A stretch of DNA of 64,000 nucleotides from the NCBI GenBank assembly GCA_019416425.1, contig DXXK01000034.1:77238-141237 (forward strand), written 5' to 3'. Every line of letters starts with the position of its first letter. Positions within the stretch are counted from its first letter, which is position 1. Both the position numbers and the translations under genes were made by a program. This document shows, piece by piece, positions 27,118 to 35,536 of this stretch. The notes under the pieces were generated by a model, which made no database searches, was not told the origin of the DNA, and saw only the letters and a program-made list of their open reading frames with translations. This stretch comes from Bacteroidales bacterium (GTDB taxonomy: Bacteria > Bacteroidota > Bacteroidia > Bacteroidales > Muribaculaceae).

Positions 27118-27139
27118 TCGCGGAAATGTTGTAAATTTG
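27108..27139 (+). promoter_or_regulatory. Promoter of the DUF3467-cysS-DUF2851 operon
   Basis: TTTG (27108-27111, inside the 3' end of the ABC ATPase gene), 20 bp, TAAATTTG (27132-27139): exact consensus, about 70 bp before the ATG at 27213. Confidence 0.8.
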
Positions 27140-27212
27140 CATGGGATTACGACAGCAGCGTAAATTTCAACAATAATCGGATTTCAATCATAAAGAAAAT
27201 CAAATTAAGGAA

Positions 27213-27506
27213 ATGGAAAATAAAGACCAGAACCAGCAGCAGCTGCAGATCCAGCTGCGCCCCGAGCTTGCCGACGGCAAATACACCAACCTGGCCATGA
27301 TCGGCCACAACCCCAGCGAATTCCTGATTGACTTCATCTTCGCCGCCCCCGGCATGCCCCAGGCTCCGGTTGTGTCGCGTGTCATCATGAGTCCGGAAAA
27401 CGCCAAGAAACTGATGTACGCCCTGACCGACAACATCCAGAAGTACGAGGCTCAGTTCGGCGAGATCATGCCTGCCGCAGCCAAAGGTCGCGCCGGAAAC
27501 AACTAA
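27213..27506 (+). CDS. DUF3467 domain protein
   Basis: 97 aa. The Gln-rich N-terminus (MENKDQNQQQLQIQL) precedes the conserved core: YTNLAMIGHNPSEFLIDF, then SRVIMSPENAKKLMYALTDN. This small Bacteroidota-rich family has no assigned biochemical role; the core resembles a compact dimeric beta-alpha fold. It is the first gene of an operon with cysS, 12 bp upstream of it. Confidence 0.9.
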   Translation: MENKDQNQQQLQIQLRPELADGKYTNLAMIGHNPSEFLIDFIFAAPGMPQAPVVSRVIMSPENAKKLMYALTDNIQKYEAQFGEIMPAAAKGRAGNN

Positions 27507-27518
27507 TCCACACTCCCC

Positions 27519-28991
27519 ATGGAGTCTAACCTTCTTATCTACAACACGCTGACCCGGACCAAGCAGGCTTTCAAGCCTGTCCACCCGGGCCACGTGGGCA
27601 TGTATGTGTGCGGTCCCACCGTCTACGGCGACGCTCACCTGGGACATGCCCGCCCTGCCATCACCTTCGACATCCTGTACCGTTACCTGACTTTCCTGGG
27701 ATACAAGGTACGCTATGTCCGCAACATCACGGATGTAGGTCATCTGGAGCATGATGCCGACGAGGGCGAGGACAAAATCGCCAAGAAAGCACGCCTTGAG
27801 CAGCTGGAGCCGATGGAAGTGGTGCAGTATTACCTGAACCGCTACCATCGTGACATGGAGGCGCTGAACGTACTTCCTCCCAGCATCGAGCCCCACGCTT
27901 CGGGCCATATAATCGAGCAAATCGAGTACGTAAAGCAGATACTGGAAGCCGGCTATGCATACGAGAGCCAGGGTTCAGTATACTTCGACGTGGAGAAGTA
28001 CGACCGCGACCATCATTACGGCATACTGTCGGGCCGCAACATCAAGGAGCTGCTGAACACAACGCGCGAGCTGGACGGCCAGCAAGAGAAGCGCAACCCC
28101 CTGGACTTCGCCCTCTGGAAGAAAGCCGCGCCCGAGCACATCATGCACTGGCCCAGCCCCTGGAGCGAAGGCTTTCCCGGCTGGCATCTGGAATGTTCCA
28201 CAATGGGACGCAAGTACCTGGGTGACGTGTTCGACATCCATGGCGGCGGAATGGACCTGATGTTCCCCCACCATGAGTGCGAGATCGCACAGAGCGTAGC
28301 CGCACAGGGCCACCCGGCGGTGAACTACTGGATGCACAACAACATGATTACCATCAATGGCGCCAAGATGGGCAAGTCGTACAACAACTTCATCACACTG
28401 GAGCAGTTCTTCAACGGCGACCATCCGCTGCTGACGCGTCCCTACGGTCCGATGGTGATCCGCATGTTCATCCTCCAGGCCCACTACCGCAGTCCGCTGG
28501 ACTTCAGCGACGAGAACCTGCAGGGTGCCGAGAAGGGTCTGCAGAAGCTGAACGAGGCACGCGGCCGTCTCAAGAACCTGAAGGCCTCGACCGACCATGA
28601 CGCCGCGCTGCCCGACTATATGGGCAAAGCCCTGGAGGCGATGAACGACGACCTGAACACTCCGATCGCGCTGAGCCACATCTTCGATGCCGTCAAGACC
28701 ATCAACGCCGCCACCGACGGCAACCTGAAGCTGTCGCAGCGCAACATCGACGATCTGAGCAAGCTTTTCGACACCGTGCTGACCGACCTGCTGGGCATCC
28801 TGCCCGAGGAAAGCGCAGCCGGAATCGACCTGGAACCATACCGCAAGGCCGTGGACCTGGTGCTGGAAGTACGCGCCAACGCCAAGTCCCAGAAGGACTG
28901 GGCCACTTCCGACCTGATCCGCGACCGTCTCGCCGAAATCGGCTTCAACGTCAAGGACACCAAGAACGGCGCCGAATGGAGCCTTAAATAA
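27519..28991 (+). CDS. cysS: Cysteine--tRNA ligase
   Basis: 490 aa, a normal class I length. MYVCGPTVYGDAHLGHARP (about 28-46) contains a zinc-binding Cys and the HIGH motif as HLGH. The KMSKS motif appears as AKMGKS (about 284). Zinc ligands continue in ECSTMG and HHECEIAQ. It charges tRNA-Cys. Gly in place of the first Ser of KMSKS is a conservative variant and should not abolish activity. Confidence 0.96.
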   Translation: MESNLLIYNTLTRTKQAFKPVHPGHVGMYVCGPTVYGDAHLGHARPAITFDILYRYLTFLGYKVRYVRNITDVGHLEHDADEGEDKIAKKARLEQLEPMEVVQYYLNRYHRDMEALNVLPPSIEPHASGHIIEQIEYVKQILEAGYAYESQGSVYFDVEKYDRDHHYGILSGRNIKELLNTTRELDGQQEKRNPLDFALWKKAAPEHIMHWPSPWSEGFPGWHLECSTMGRKYLGDVFDIHGGGMDLMFPHHECEIAQSVAAQGHPAVNYWMHNNMITINGAKMGKSYNNFITLEQFFNGDHPLLTRPYGPMVIRMFILQAHYRSPLDFSDENLQGAEKGLQKLNEARGRLKNLKASTDHDAALPDYMGKALEAMNDDLNTPIALSHIFDAVKTINAATDGNLKLSQRNIDDLSKLFDTVLTDLLGILPEESAAGIDLEPYRKAVDLVLEVRANAKSQKDWATSDLIRDRLAEIGFNVKDTKNGAEWSLK

Positions 28992-29001
28992 CTACCGGAC
29001 G

Positions 29002-30303
29002 ATGGAGCTGCTCTACCAGTACCTCTGGAAGCAGCGGATGATGGGACGCAGATGCGTCACGGTCCGCGGCGAGGACGTGGAGATTCTGTACGCCGGCATC
29101 CACAACACGGATGCCGGCCCCGATTTCCATGACGCCCGCATCCGTATTGCCGGACAGGTCTGGGCCGGGAACGTCGAGATCCATGTCCGCGCCAGCGACT
29201 GGCATCGCCACGGCCATGACAACGACCCGGCATACCAGAACGTCATCCTTCATGCAGTAGCCGTCGACGACACGCGCGTCACAGGTGCCGACGGTAAGGA
29301 AATCCCTCAGATGGTCATCTCGTTGCCGGAAAGCTTCTACCGCATGTACGAGGCCCTGAGCCAGCGCATCAACGCCGTGGCCTGCGAACACTATCTGCAT
29401 CTGGTTCCCGATCTGACGCGCACGGACTGGCTTTCAACCCTGGGAGTGGAGCGGCTGCAGGCCAAGGCCCGGAGAATTATGGACTGCGCGCAATCGCTGG
29501 GCAACGACTGGAACCGCACCTGCTTTGTGTCGCTGGCCCGCGCTCTGGGCTTCAACCTGAACGGAGACCCCTTCGAGATTCTGGCCCGCTCTATTCCATT
29601 GAACATCATCCATCACCACTCCGACGATATCCTGCAGATCGAGGCCCTGCTGTTCGGCCAGGCGGGAATGCTGGACACATCGCTACACATCTTCGACGAA
29701 TATTACCAGACTCTGGCACGCGAATACTTCTTCCTTGCCCGCAAATACGGTCTGCGTCCCATGAACGTCAACATGTGGAAATACGCCCGCACAAGACCGC
29801 AGAACTTTCCGCATCACCGGATAGCCCTGCTCTCGGCCGCCATGACCGATGGCTTCACCATGCTGTCCGACATCTGGGAACGCCGAAACAATCCCGATGA
29901 CATCCGCGAGCTGTTCAGACTGACGCCATCGCCTTACTGGTTGACGCATTCCGATTTCGACACACCGGGCAGTTCCGCAGGACACCTCTCGTCCGGAGCC
30001 GTGGACCTGCTGATGATCAATTTCACCGCCCCTATGCTCTATGCCTACAGCGCCGCACGCGGCGATTATGAATCAGCTGAAGGCGCCATGGCAATCTGGG
30101 AGGGTCTGAACCCTGAGAACAACACCTTTATCCGCCAGTGGATGTCGGCAGGCATGCAGCCGGAGAACGCCGCCGATTCCCAGGCATTGCTGCAGCTACG
30201 CAAGAACTACTGCGACTACGCCCGATGTCTGGAATGCCGCTTCGCAGCGGCAATCCTGAAGTCCTCGGCCGGAATTCCTTTCAATTGCCCCGCCTCCTCC
30301 TGA
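29002..30303 (+). CDS. DUF2851 family protein
   Basis: 433 aa. The start (MELLYQYLWKQRMMGRR) and the NTDAGPDFHDARIRI and VEIHVRASDWHRHGHDNDPAYQNVILHAV blocks are typical of DUF2851, a Bacteroidota family. The HxRxSDWxxHxHxxDxxYxxVxLHV pattern looks like a metal or nucleic-acid active site, but no activity is established. The C-terminal Cys-rich CDYARCLECRFA may bind metal. Follows cysS by 10 bp. Confidence 0.9.
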   Translation: MELLYQYLWKQRMMGRRCVTVRGEDVEILYAGIHNTDAGPDFHDARIRIAGQVWAGNVEIHVRASDWHRHGHDNDPAYQNVILHAVAVDDTRVTGADGKEIPQMVISLPESFYRMYEALSQRINAVACEHYLHLVPDLTRTDWLSTLGVERLQAKARRIMDCAQSLGNDWNRTCFVSLARALGFNLNGDPFEILARSIPLNIIHHHSDDILQIEALLFGQAGMLDTSLHIFDEYYQTLAREYFFLARKYGLRPMNVNMWKYARTRPQNFPHHRIALLSAAMTDGFTMLSDIWERRNNPDDIRELFRLTPSPYWLTHSDFDTPGSSAGHLSSGAVDLLMINFTAPMLYAYSAARGDYESAEGAMAIWEGLNPENNTFIRQWMSAGMQPENAADSQALLQLRKNYCDYARCLECRFAAAILKSSAGIPFNCPASS

Positions 30304-30382
30304 AACATATCGCATTTAACTGCGTTCTTAATATTGAAGTTATCAATCAAGCTTCACCGACAGATTTACCCATAATGATTGT

Positions 30383-31324
30383 ATGGAACCCAGAAGATTC
30401 ACACAGCGCGAGGACCGCACCTTCCAATGGACCAACGACACCGGACAGCCGGTGCCGTTGATGCAGTTCGTGACCATGCAACGTCCCGACACCAAACGGA
30501 CCGACATCAAGAAATGGCTCAGATTCGGACACCTTATGGTAGACGGCAAAGTCTCGACCCAGTTCGACGAGCAGGTAGGCCCTGGCGCTACAGTCAGTTT
30601 CAACGCATCGCGTCCCTGGCCCGTGTTCCACCATCCACGTATCAAGCTTGTGTACGAGGATGATGACGTCATGGTGATACACAAGGGCTATGGCCTGCTG
30701 TCGGTCCCGACCGAGAGCCACCGCAAGGAACTGAATGCCTACGAGATAATGCGTGACTACGTGAAGGACCAGAACCCGCGCAACAAACTGTTCATAGTCC
30801 ACCGCCTGGACCGCGACACTTCGGGACTGATGATGTTCGCCAAGAGTCAGGAGGCGCAGGATGTGCTGCGCCACAACTGGAACAACATCATTCTGGAACG
30901 TCTGTATGTGGCAGTTCTGGAAGGCAATCTGGAACAGGACAAGGGATATGTGAAGAGCCGTCTGACCGAGAACTCGCAGTTCGTGGTCTACAGCACCGAG
31001 AATCCCGAAGAAGGCCGTGTGGCAGTGACGCACTACGAGGTGCTGACCCGGGGCAACGGATACACACTGGCGCAGTTCTCGCTGGACACAGGCCGCAAGA
31101 ACCAGATTCGCGTACACGCGCATGATCTGGGTCATCCCATCGCCGGCGACCGCAAGTACGGTGCCAAGAGCAGCCCCATCAACCGTCTGGCCCTACATGC
31201 ACGTACGCTGCGCTTCGCACACCCCATAACACGGAAAGACATGAACTTCCAGACCCCGATTCCTCCGCAGTTCTCCGCAGTTGTCGGATCGCGACGGGAG
31301 AAACAAGCACCCAAAGAGAAATGA
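30383..31324 (+). CDS. RluA-family pseudouridine synthase
   Basis: 313 aa. An N-terminal S4-like region (about 40-85) precedes the catalytic HRLDRDTSGLMMFAK (about 140-154) with the invariant Asp. VHAHDLGHPIAGDRKYG matches the family's C-terminal motif. It isomerises uridine in rRNA or tRNA; the target (RluA, RluC or RluD type) is not resolved. Its stop overlaps the next start by 4 bp. No clear promoter was seen in the 79 bp upstream. Confidence 0.93.
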   Translation: MEPRRFTQREDRTFQWTNDTGQPVPLMQFVTMQRPDTKRTDIKKWLRFGHLMVDGKVSTQFDEQVGPGATVSFNASRPWPVFHHPRIKLVYEDDDVMVIHKGYGLLSVPTESHRKELNAYEIMRDYVKDQNPRNKLFIVHRLDRDTSGLMMFAKSQEAQDVLRHNWNNIILERLYVAVLEGNLEQDKGYVKSRLTENSQFVVYSTENPEEGRVAVTHYEVLTRGNGYTLAQFSLDTGRKNQIRVHAHDLGHPIAGDRKYGAKSSPINRLALHARTLRFAHPITRKDMNFQTPIPPQFSAVVGSRREKQAPKEK

Positions 31325-32172
31325 AATTAGACACAAGTTCATATTATCCCAAGTCCCCCCTGGACGATGACGACTCCCGGGAGAACTACTGCTCCGACTA
31401 TGCTCCCAAAGACCCTGACGCTCCGGTACCCGAAACGGACGAACCGGATGAGGTAGTAGAGGTAATCGCCGAGGAGGCCGTACCGTCGGCACGCGACGAC
31501 GACGGCTATTATCAGGATGCCGACCCGGAACCGAACCGCCCCGAGACTGATGCCGAACACGCCGTGACCCTGTTCAGCAACATCGTTTCATGGCTGATGG
31601 TGCCGTTACTGATGCCGGTCTACGGAATCATGCTGATTCTGGGACTCAGCATCCTTAGCTATGCCCCGATGGGCCCGAAGGTCGGTTTCACCCTTATAGT
31701 AGCGGCCATAAATCTTGGAGTCCCTGCGATTACCTTCCCGCTCCTGAAGAGACTGGGATTTATCCGGGACATCGGCCTGAACGGACGGACGGAACGACTT
31801 ATACCCTACATCATCACGATTCTGTGCATGATGGGCACGGCATGGTTCCTGCATTCCAAGGGGTTCCCGATATGGGCGACGATGTTCTACCTTGGCGGAG
31901 CCCTTACCGGACTGGTCCAGGTGGTCGTGAACCTGCGGTGGAAAATCTCGGCCCATGCCGCCGGCATCGCCGGCATCGTGGCTTTGCTGATACAGATGAC
32001 CCATGATGGATTCCCCACACCGAACCTCTTCGTATGGCAGATTATAGCCATCGCGTGCGCCGGCCTTGTGGGATCGGCCAGGCTGTGGCTGCGGCGCCAT
32101 ACACTCGGCCAGGTCCTGGCAGGATATGCCGTTGGATTCTGCTGCGTCTATTTCCTGATGATGATTCATTAA
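31321..32172 (+). CDS. PAP2-superfamily-like membrane protein
   Basis: 283 aa. An acidic, Pro/Asp-rich cytosolic N-terminus (about 1-75) precedes six hydrophobic helices. NGRTERLIPY, KISAHAAGIAG and RLWLRRHTLGQVLAGYAVG line up with the three phosphatase motifs of PAP2 proteins, with the variant SAH replacing the usual PSGH. The remaining His in RRHTLGQ fits the nucleophile position. A lipid phosphatase role is plausible but not certain. It is translationally coupled to the pseudouridine synthase gene (ATGA). Confidence 0.75.
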   Translation: MKLDTSSYYPKSPLDDDDSRENYCSDYAPKDPDAPVPETDEPDEVVEVIAEEAVPSARDDDGYYQDADPEPNRPETDAEHAVTLFSNIVSWLMVPLLMPVYGIMLILGLSILSYAPMGPKVGFTLIVAAINLGVPAITFPLLKRLGFIRDIGLNGRTERLIPYIITILCMMGTAWFLHSKGFPIWATMFYLGGALTGLVQVVVNLRWKISAHAAGIAGIVALLIQMTHDGFPTPNLFVWQIIAIACAGLVGSARLWLRRHTLGQVLAGYAVGFCCVYFLMMIH

Positions 32173-32209
32173 GACACGTGCCTAACCGCACGGAAACATT
32201 ATACACACA

Positions 32210-33787
32210 ATGTCTATCTACAACTATGAGCGTCGCCGTTCAACGGCGGTAAAGGTTGGCGGAGTGACAGTTGGCGGCTCGGCACCAATCGCCATCCAGT
32301 CCATGACCAATACCAACACAAACGACACCGCCGCCTGCGTGGCGCAGATCAACGCCATTGCCGACGCCGGTGCCGACATCGTGCGCCTTACAACCCAGGG
32401 CGTTCGCGAAGCTGCCAACATGGCCGACATCAAGCAGAAACTTGGCCGCGACATCCCGCTGGTCGCCGACGTGCATTTCAATCCCAAAGCGGCATTCGAG
32501 GCCGCCAGGCATGTGGAGAAGGTCCGCATCAACCCTGGCAACTTCGTTGATGCTGCACGCACATTCAAGAAACTTGAATTCACCGACCGGGAATACAAGG
32601 AAGAGATTGAACGTATTCGGCGTACCTTTGTGCCGTTTCTGGAACTGTGCCGTGCACATGGCACCGCAGTGCGTCTTGGAGTTAACCATGGCTCGCTGTC
32701 GGACCGCATCATGAGCCGTTATGGAGACTCACCGGCCGGAATGGTGGAAAGCGTCATGGAATTCCTGCGTATCGCTCGTGAAATCGACTTTAACGATATC
32801 GTGATCTCGGTCAAGGCCTCAAACGTTACGGTCATGGTTGAGACAGTGCGTCTGCTCGTCAGGGCCATGGATGCCGAGGATATGCATTTCCCGTTGCATC
32901 TGGGCGTCACCGAGGCCGGAGACGCCGAGGACGGCCGCATCAAGTCGGCGGCAGGAATAGGAGCGCTTCTTGCCATGGGACTTGGCGACACTATCCGCGT
33001 ATCGCTAAGCGAGCCCCCTGAGAACGAGGTTCCTGTGGCATTGATGCTGCGTGACTACATAACGGAACGCGACGGCCACGCATGGATCGATGAGCCGGAA
33101 ACAGTCCTGCCAGGTGAGGCACGCTCGCATACTGCCGCCTACAATGGGCCACTGCCGGGCAGTACCAAATTTGTAGCGTGGCATGCCGATAGACCAGCGG
33201 TTTCCAGCAATTTATTGGAAATCAGCGCCGCAGGTCCCAACCCTGTCGGAGCCATGGCTGCGGCAATCGACAATTATGTAGCTGCCGGAGGGCGGCAACC
33301 GGTAATGATGCGGATGGAGTACAACACACAGACCCTTGACGAACTGCGTATCAAGGCTGCGGCCGATTTCGGCATATTGCTGCTTAACGGCTACGGAACC
33401 GGTATCCGCGTGGAAGACCCTGCCTACGATTCAGACACTTTGGGCCGTCTGGAGCTTGATATCCTGCAAGCCGTCCGTGCCCGTACTTCCAAGACCGAAT
33501 ATATCTCATGCCCGGGATGTGGACGCACATTGTTTGACCTGCAGAGCACGTTGCAGCAGGTCAAGGCCGCTACGGCCGAACTGAAGGGTTTGAAAATAGG
33601 CGTAATGGGATGCATAGTGAACGGTCCCGGCGAGATGGCCGATGCGGACTATGGATATGTCGGCGCAGGACCGGGACGCGTCAGCATTTATCGCGGCAAG
33701 GAATGCGTTGTGAAGAACATTCCGGCCCAGGAGGCCCTACCGCAGTTATTGAATCTCATCAATTCAGATAGGGCCAAAAATATTTGA
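32210..33787 (+). CDS. ispG: 4-hydroxy-3-methylbut-2-en-1-yl diphosphate synthase (three-domain type)
   Basis: 525 aa. The N-terminal TIM barrel starts with the GGVTVGG.API.IQSMTNT block; [4Fe-4S] ligands are in SCPGCGRTLFD (about 432-442) and GVMGCIVNGPGEMADADYG (about 465-483). A domain inserted between them (about 290-425) marks the Bacteroidota/Chlamydia/plant type. It carries out the penultimate step of the MEP isoprenoid pathway. The insertion seems shorter than in Bacteroides relatives as I remember them (about 600 aa), giving a compact enzyme. Confidence 0.95.
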   Translation: MSIYNYERRRSTAVKVGGVTVGGSAPIAIQSMTNTNTNDTAACVAQINAIADAGADIVRLTTQGVREAANMADIKQKLGRDIPLVADVHFNPKAAFEAARHVEKVRINPGNFVDAARTFKKLEFTDREYKEEIERIRRTFVPFLELCRAHGTAVRLGVNHGSLSDRIMSRYGDSPAGMVESVMEFLRIAREIDFNDIVISVKASNVTVMVETVRLLVRAMDAEDMHFPLHLGVTEAGDAEDGRIKSAAGIGALLAMGLGDTIRVSLSEPPENEVPVALMLRDYITERDGHAWIDEPETVLPGEARSHTAAYNGPLPGSTKFVAWHADRPAVSSNLLEISAAGPNPVGAMAAAIDNYVAAGGRQPVMMRMEYNTQTLDELRIKAAADFGILLLNGYGTGIRVEDPAYDSDTLGRLELDILQAVRARTSKTEYISCPGCGRTLFDLQSTLQQVKAATAELKGLKIGVMGCIVNGPGEMADADYGYVGAGPGRVSIYRGKECVVKNIPAQEALPQLLNLINSDRAKNI

Positions 33788-33911
33788 TTGGTGCAAAACT
33801 TCTTTTTCATATCCGGTTTTTGCGAGATTGTTCTATTCACGAAATGATATTATTTTGACAAAATTATGCAACATGTTTCACGACATTATACTGCATGTCT
33901 TATGTCATACC

Positions 33912-33945
33912 AAAGAGTATCAATCAATTGATACTCTTTTTCTTT
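33912..33945 (+). terminator. Intrinsic terminator downstream of ispG
   Basis: A 12-bp perfect inverted repeat (AAAGAGTATCAA / TTGATACTCTTT) around TCAA, followed by TTCTTT. It lies 124 bp past the ispG stop. The 120 bp before it are AT-rich with no ORF. Confidence 0.75.
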
Positions 33946-33972
33946 AAATTCCCAATGATATAATCAGGATAT

Positions 33973-34046
33973 AAAAAAGTCAACCCCTTTTCACAAAGAG
34001 GTTGACAGAAACCTTAATCTTAATTTAATACTATGAAAAATACACT
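33973..34046 (-). ncRNA. Small RNA of the dispersed family, copy C
   Basis: Minus-strand unit between two plus-strand genes. The -7 box is TATTTTTG (34055-34048). The RNA begins near GTGTATTTTTCATAGTATT (compare TTTTTCATGGTATT in copies A and B), continues AAATTAAGATTAAGGTTT and ends in a 12-bp stem (GTCAACCTCTTT / AAAGGGGTTGAC, one G-U pair) with a GTGA loop and T6. The family resemblance, same layout and independent terminator make a real sRNA likely. The rest of the gap up to the rubrerythrin start (34060-34250) shows no further gene. Confidence 0.65.
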
Positions 34047-34251
34047 GCAAAAATAATCAATATTTTTCATATATGTAAATATTGGGCAAAACAAAGTGCA
34101 GTTTTAACTCTATTTAACACATCGCAGTGCACCTTCTGGAATCCGGCGCCTGAACATAGCTTGACATAATTTGTTCATATAGCAGACCGGGTATCGAACA
34201 AAAGGCATGTACCGCTGTCCGTAAGTCCTCGGCATAACGTAAACAGAAATC

Positions 34252-34259
34252 TAAATTTG
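34252..34259 (+). promoter_or_regulatory. -7 box abutting the rubrerythrin start codon
   Basis: TAAATTTG ends 7 bp before the ATG at 34267. No TTTG at the usual spacing. Confidence 0.45.
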
Positions 34260-34266
34260 CATTATC

Positions 34267-34869
34267 ATGTACGGCATCACATTACCCAAAACTCTTGTAG
34301 GCACTGAGACGCAGAAGAATCTCGCAACAGCTTATGTAGCCGAGTCATGCGCATACACACGTTACACATTCTTCGGCCAGCAAGCCAAGAAGGAAGGTTA
34401 TCCTCAGTTCGCGAACATATTCGCCGAGACCGCGGACAATGAGCTGCACCATGCCAAGATATTCCTTAAATACCTGTTCGAGGCTAATGCAGAGGCTCCT
34501 GCCATAGGAGTAGACGCCGGCGTTATCGGCAAGACTGTCGACAATCTGAAGGTAGCCGCGCACGAGGAGGAGTTCGAAGGCGTCAAGCTGTATACTGACG
34601 CCGCCGCAGTTGCCCGCAAGGAAGGCTTCGACGAGATCGCTGACCGATTCGCCGCCATCGCCACGATCGAGAACCATCACCGCGAGCGCTTCCTGGCCAT
34701 GGCCAGGCAGATCGAGGACGGAACCGTGTTCCGCAGCGAGGACGGCAAGCCCATCAAGTGGCAGTGCCAGGTCTGCGGCTACATCTACGAAGGCGTCACA
34801 CCGCCTGAGAAGTGTCCCGCCTGCTACCACCCGACAGAATACTTCATGCGCGAGGAAACCAACTACTGA
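34267..34869 (+). CDS. rbr: Rubrerythrin
   Basis: 200 aa. The ferritin-like di-iron domain contains the Glu/His ligands in ETADNELHHAKIF (about 56-68) and IATIENHHRERF (about 136-147). The C-terminal rubredoxin-like domain binds iron through CQVCGYIYEG and CPACYHP (about 164-195). It reduces hydrogen peroxide in anaerobes using electrons from rubredoxin or a reductase. Monocistronic; a 13-bp inverted repeat follows. Confidence 0.96.
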   Translation: MYGITLPKTLVGTETQKNLATAYVAESCAYTRYTFFGQQAKKEGYPQFANIFAETADNELHHAKIFLKYLFEANAEAPAIGVDAGVIGKTVDNLKVAAHEEEFEGVKLYTDAAAVARKEGFDEIADRFAAIATIENHHRERFLAMARQIEDGTVFRSEDGKPIKWQCQVCGYIYEGVTPPEKCPACYHPTEYFMREETNY

Positions 34870-34970
34870 TCCACGATACACAATCTCGCGCTGCCGAGCC
34901 AATGTCACGATAAACTCAACTACTGACTCGCTGCTAAGCAACATAAACAAATAGCCAGTTACCCTGCACT

Positions 34971-35000
34971 CGGAGTCGGAACCACGAGGTTCCGACTCCG
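34971..35000. terminator. Bidirectional hairpin between rubrerythrin and the SMR exporter genes
   Basis: A 13-bp perfect inverted repeat (CGGAGTCGGAACC / GGTTCCGACTCCG) around ACGA. There is no long T-run on either side, but the position between convergent genes suits a terminator. Confidence 0.6.
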
Positions 35001-35007
35001 TCATGTC

Positions 35008-35331
35008 TTATCCCAGTACTTTCAGTCCGATTATGGAGAGAATCAGGGTGGTGATGAAGAATATACGCCAGAAGGTGGCCGGTTCATTGAAGAAGAATAT
35101 GCCGACCAGGACGGCACCTGCCGCTCCGATTCCGGTCCAGACCGGATAGACAGTCCCAATCGGCAGCTTCTCGGCGGCCTTAGCCATCAGGAACATGCTC
35201 AACGCCAAGGCAATCAGGAATCCAATCCACCAGCCAATCAATTCATTGCCCGTGGCGGTCTTGGTCTTGCCGAGGCAGAACGTGAAACTGACCTCCATCA
35301 GCCCGGCAAGTATCAATATTATCCAACTCAT
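35008..35331 (-). CDS. SMR-family exporter, SugE/Gdx-like
   Basis: 107 aa with four membrane helices. The essential Glu is in ILAGLMEVSFTF (about residue 13), and GTVYPVWTGIGAAGA (about 59-73) is the SugE/Gdx-type helix-3 motif rather than the QacE/EmrE one. Such proteins work as dual-topology dimers exporting guanidinium or small cations in exchange for protons. The 5' region lacks the ykkC riboswitch motifs that often precede guanidinium exporters. Two palindromes lie further upstream. Confidence 0.9.
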   Translation of the reverse strand: MSWIILILAGLMEVSFTFCLGKTKTATGNELIGWWIGFLIALALSMFLMAKAAEKLPIGTVYPVWTGIGAAGAVLVGIFFFNEPATFWRIFFITTLILSIIGLKVLG

Positions 35332-35400
35332 AATTTGATTTGATTAACCTGTCCTATTGAGGGCTGCAAGAATTCTCGGCGTCTCCTTCCAAGGATCCCG

Positions 35401-35408
35401 CAAAGTTA
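35401..35408 (-). promoter_or_regulatory. -7 box of the SMR exporter gene
   Basis: Minus strand TAACTTTG, about 70 bp before the ATG at 35331. No exact TTTG at the usual spacing, so an activator may be required. Confidence 0.5.
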
Positions 35409-35465
35409 CAAATTTATTCCCATCCCCGCAACCATTCACAATGCTAATGACTGCAGTTTACATTG

Positions 35466-35517
35466 TGTCCTAAATTTGGGGACACTTTCAGCCATTTCTG
35501 TCCTAAAATTTAGGACA
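35466..35517. promoter_or_regulatory. Pair of 19-bp palindromic operator-like sites
   Basis: Site 1 is TGTCCTAAATTTGGGGACA (35466-35484) and site 2 is TGTCCTAAAATTTAGGACA (35499-35517). Site 2 is a perfect palindrome; both share the half-site TGTCCTAAA. Centres are 33 bp apart, about three helical turns, as for cooperative binding of a dimeric regulator. They lie between the recO stop and the SMR exporter promoter. No regulator gene is adjacent. Confidence 0.65.
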
Positions 35518-35536
35518 TGTATGGTTTACTGTATTA

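Noticed and set aside
30347..31135. 262-codon minus-strand frame
   Set aside because: Opposite the pseudouridine synthase gene with its intact catalytic motif; no supporting features.
35332..35400. Possible guanidine riboswitch ahead of the SMR exporter
   Set aside because: The leader lacks the ykkC (guanidine-I) core and the paired ACGR loops of guanidine-II.
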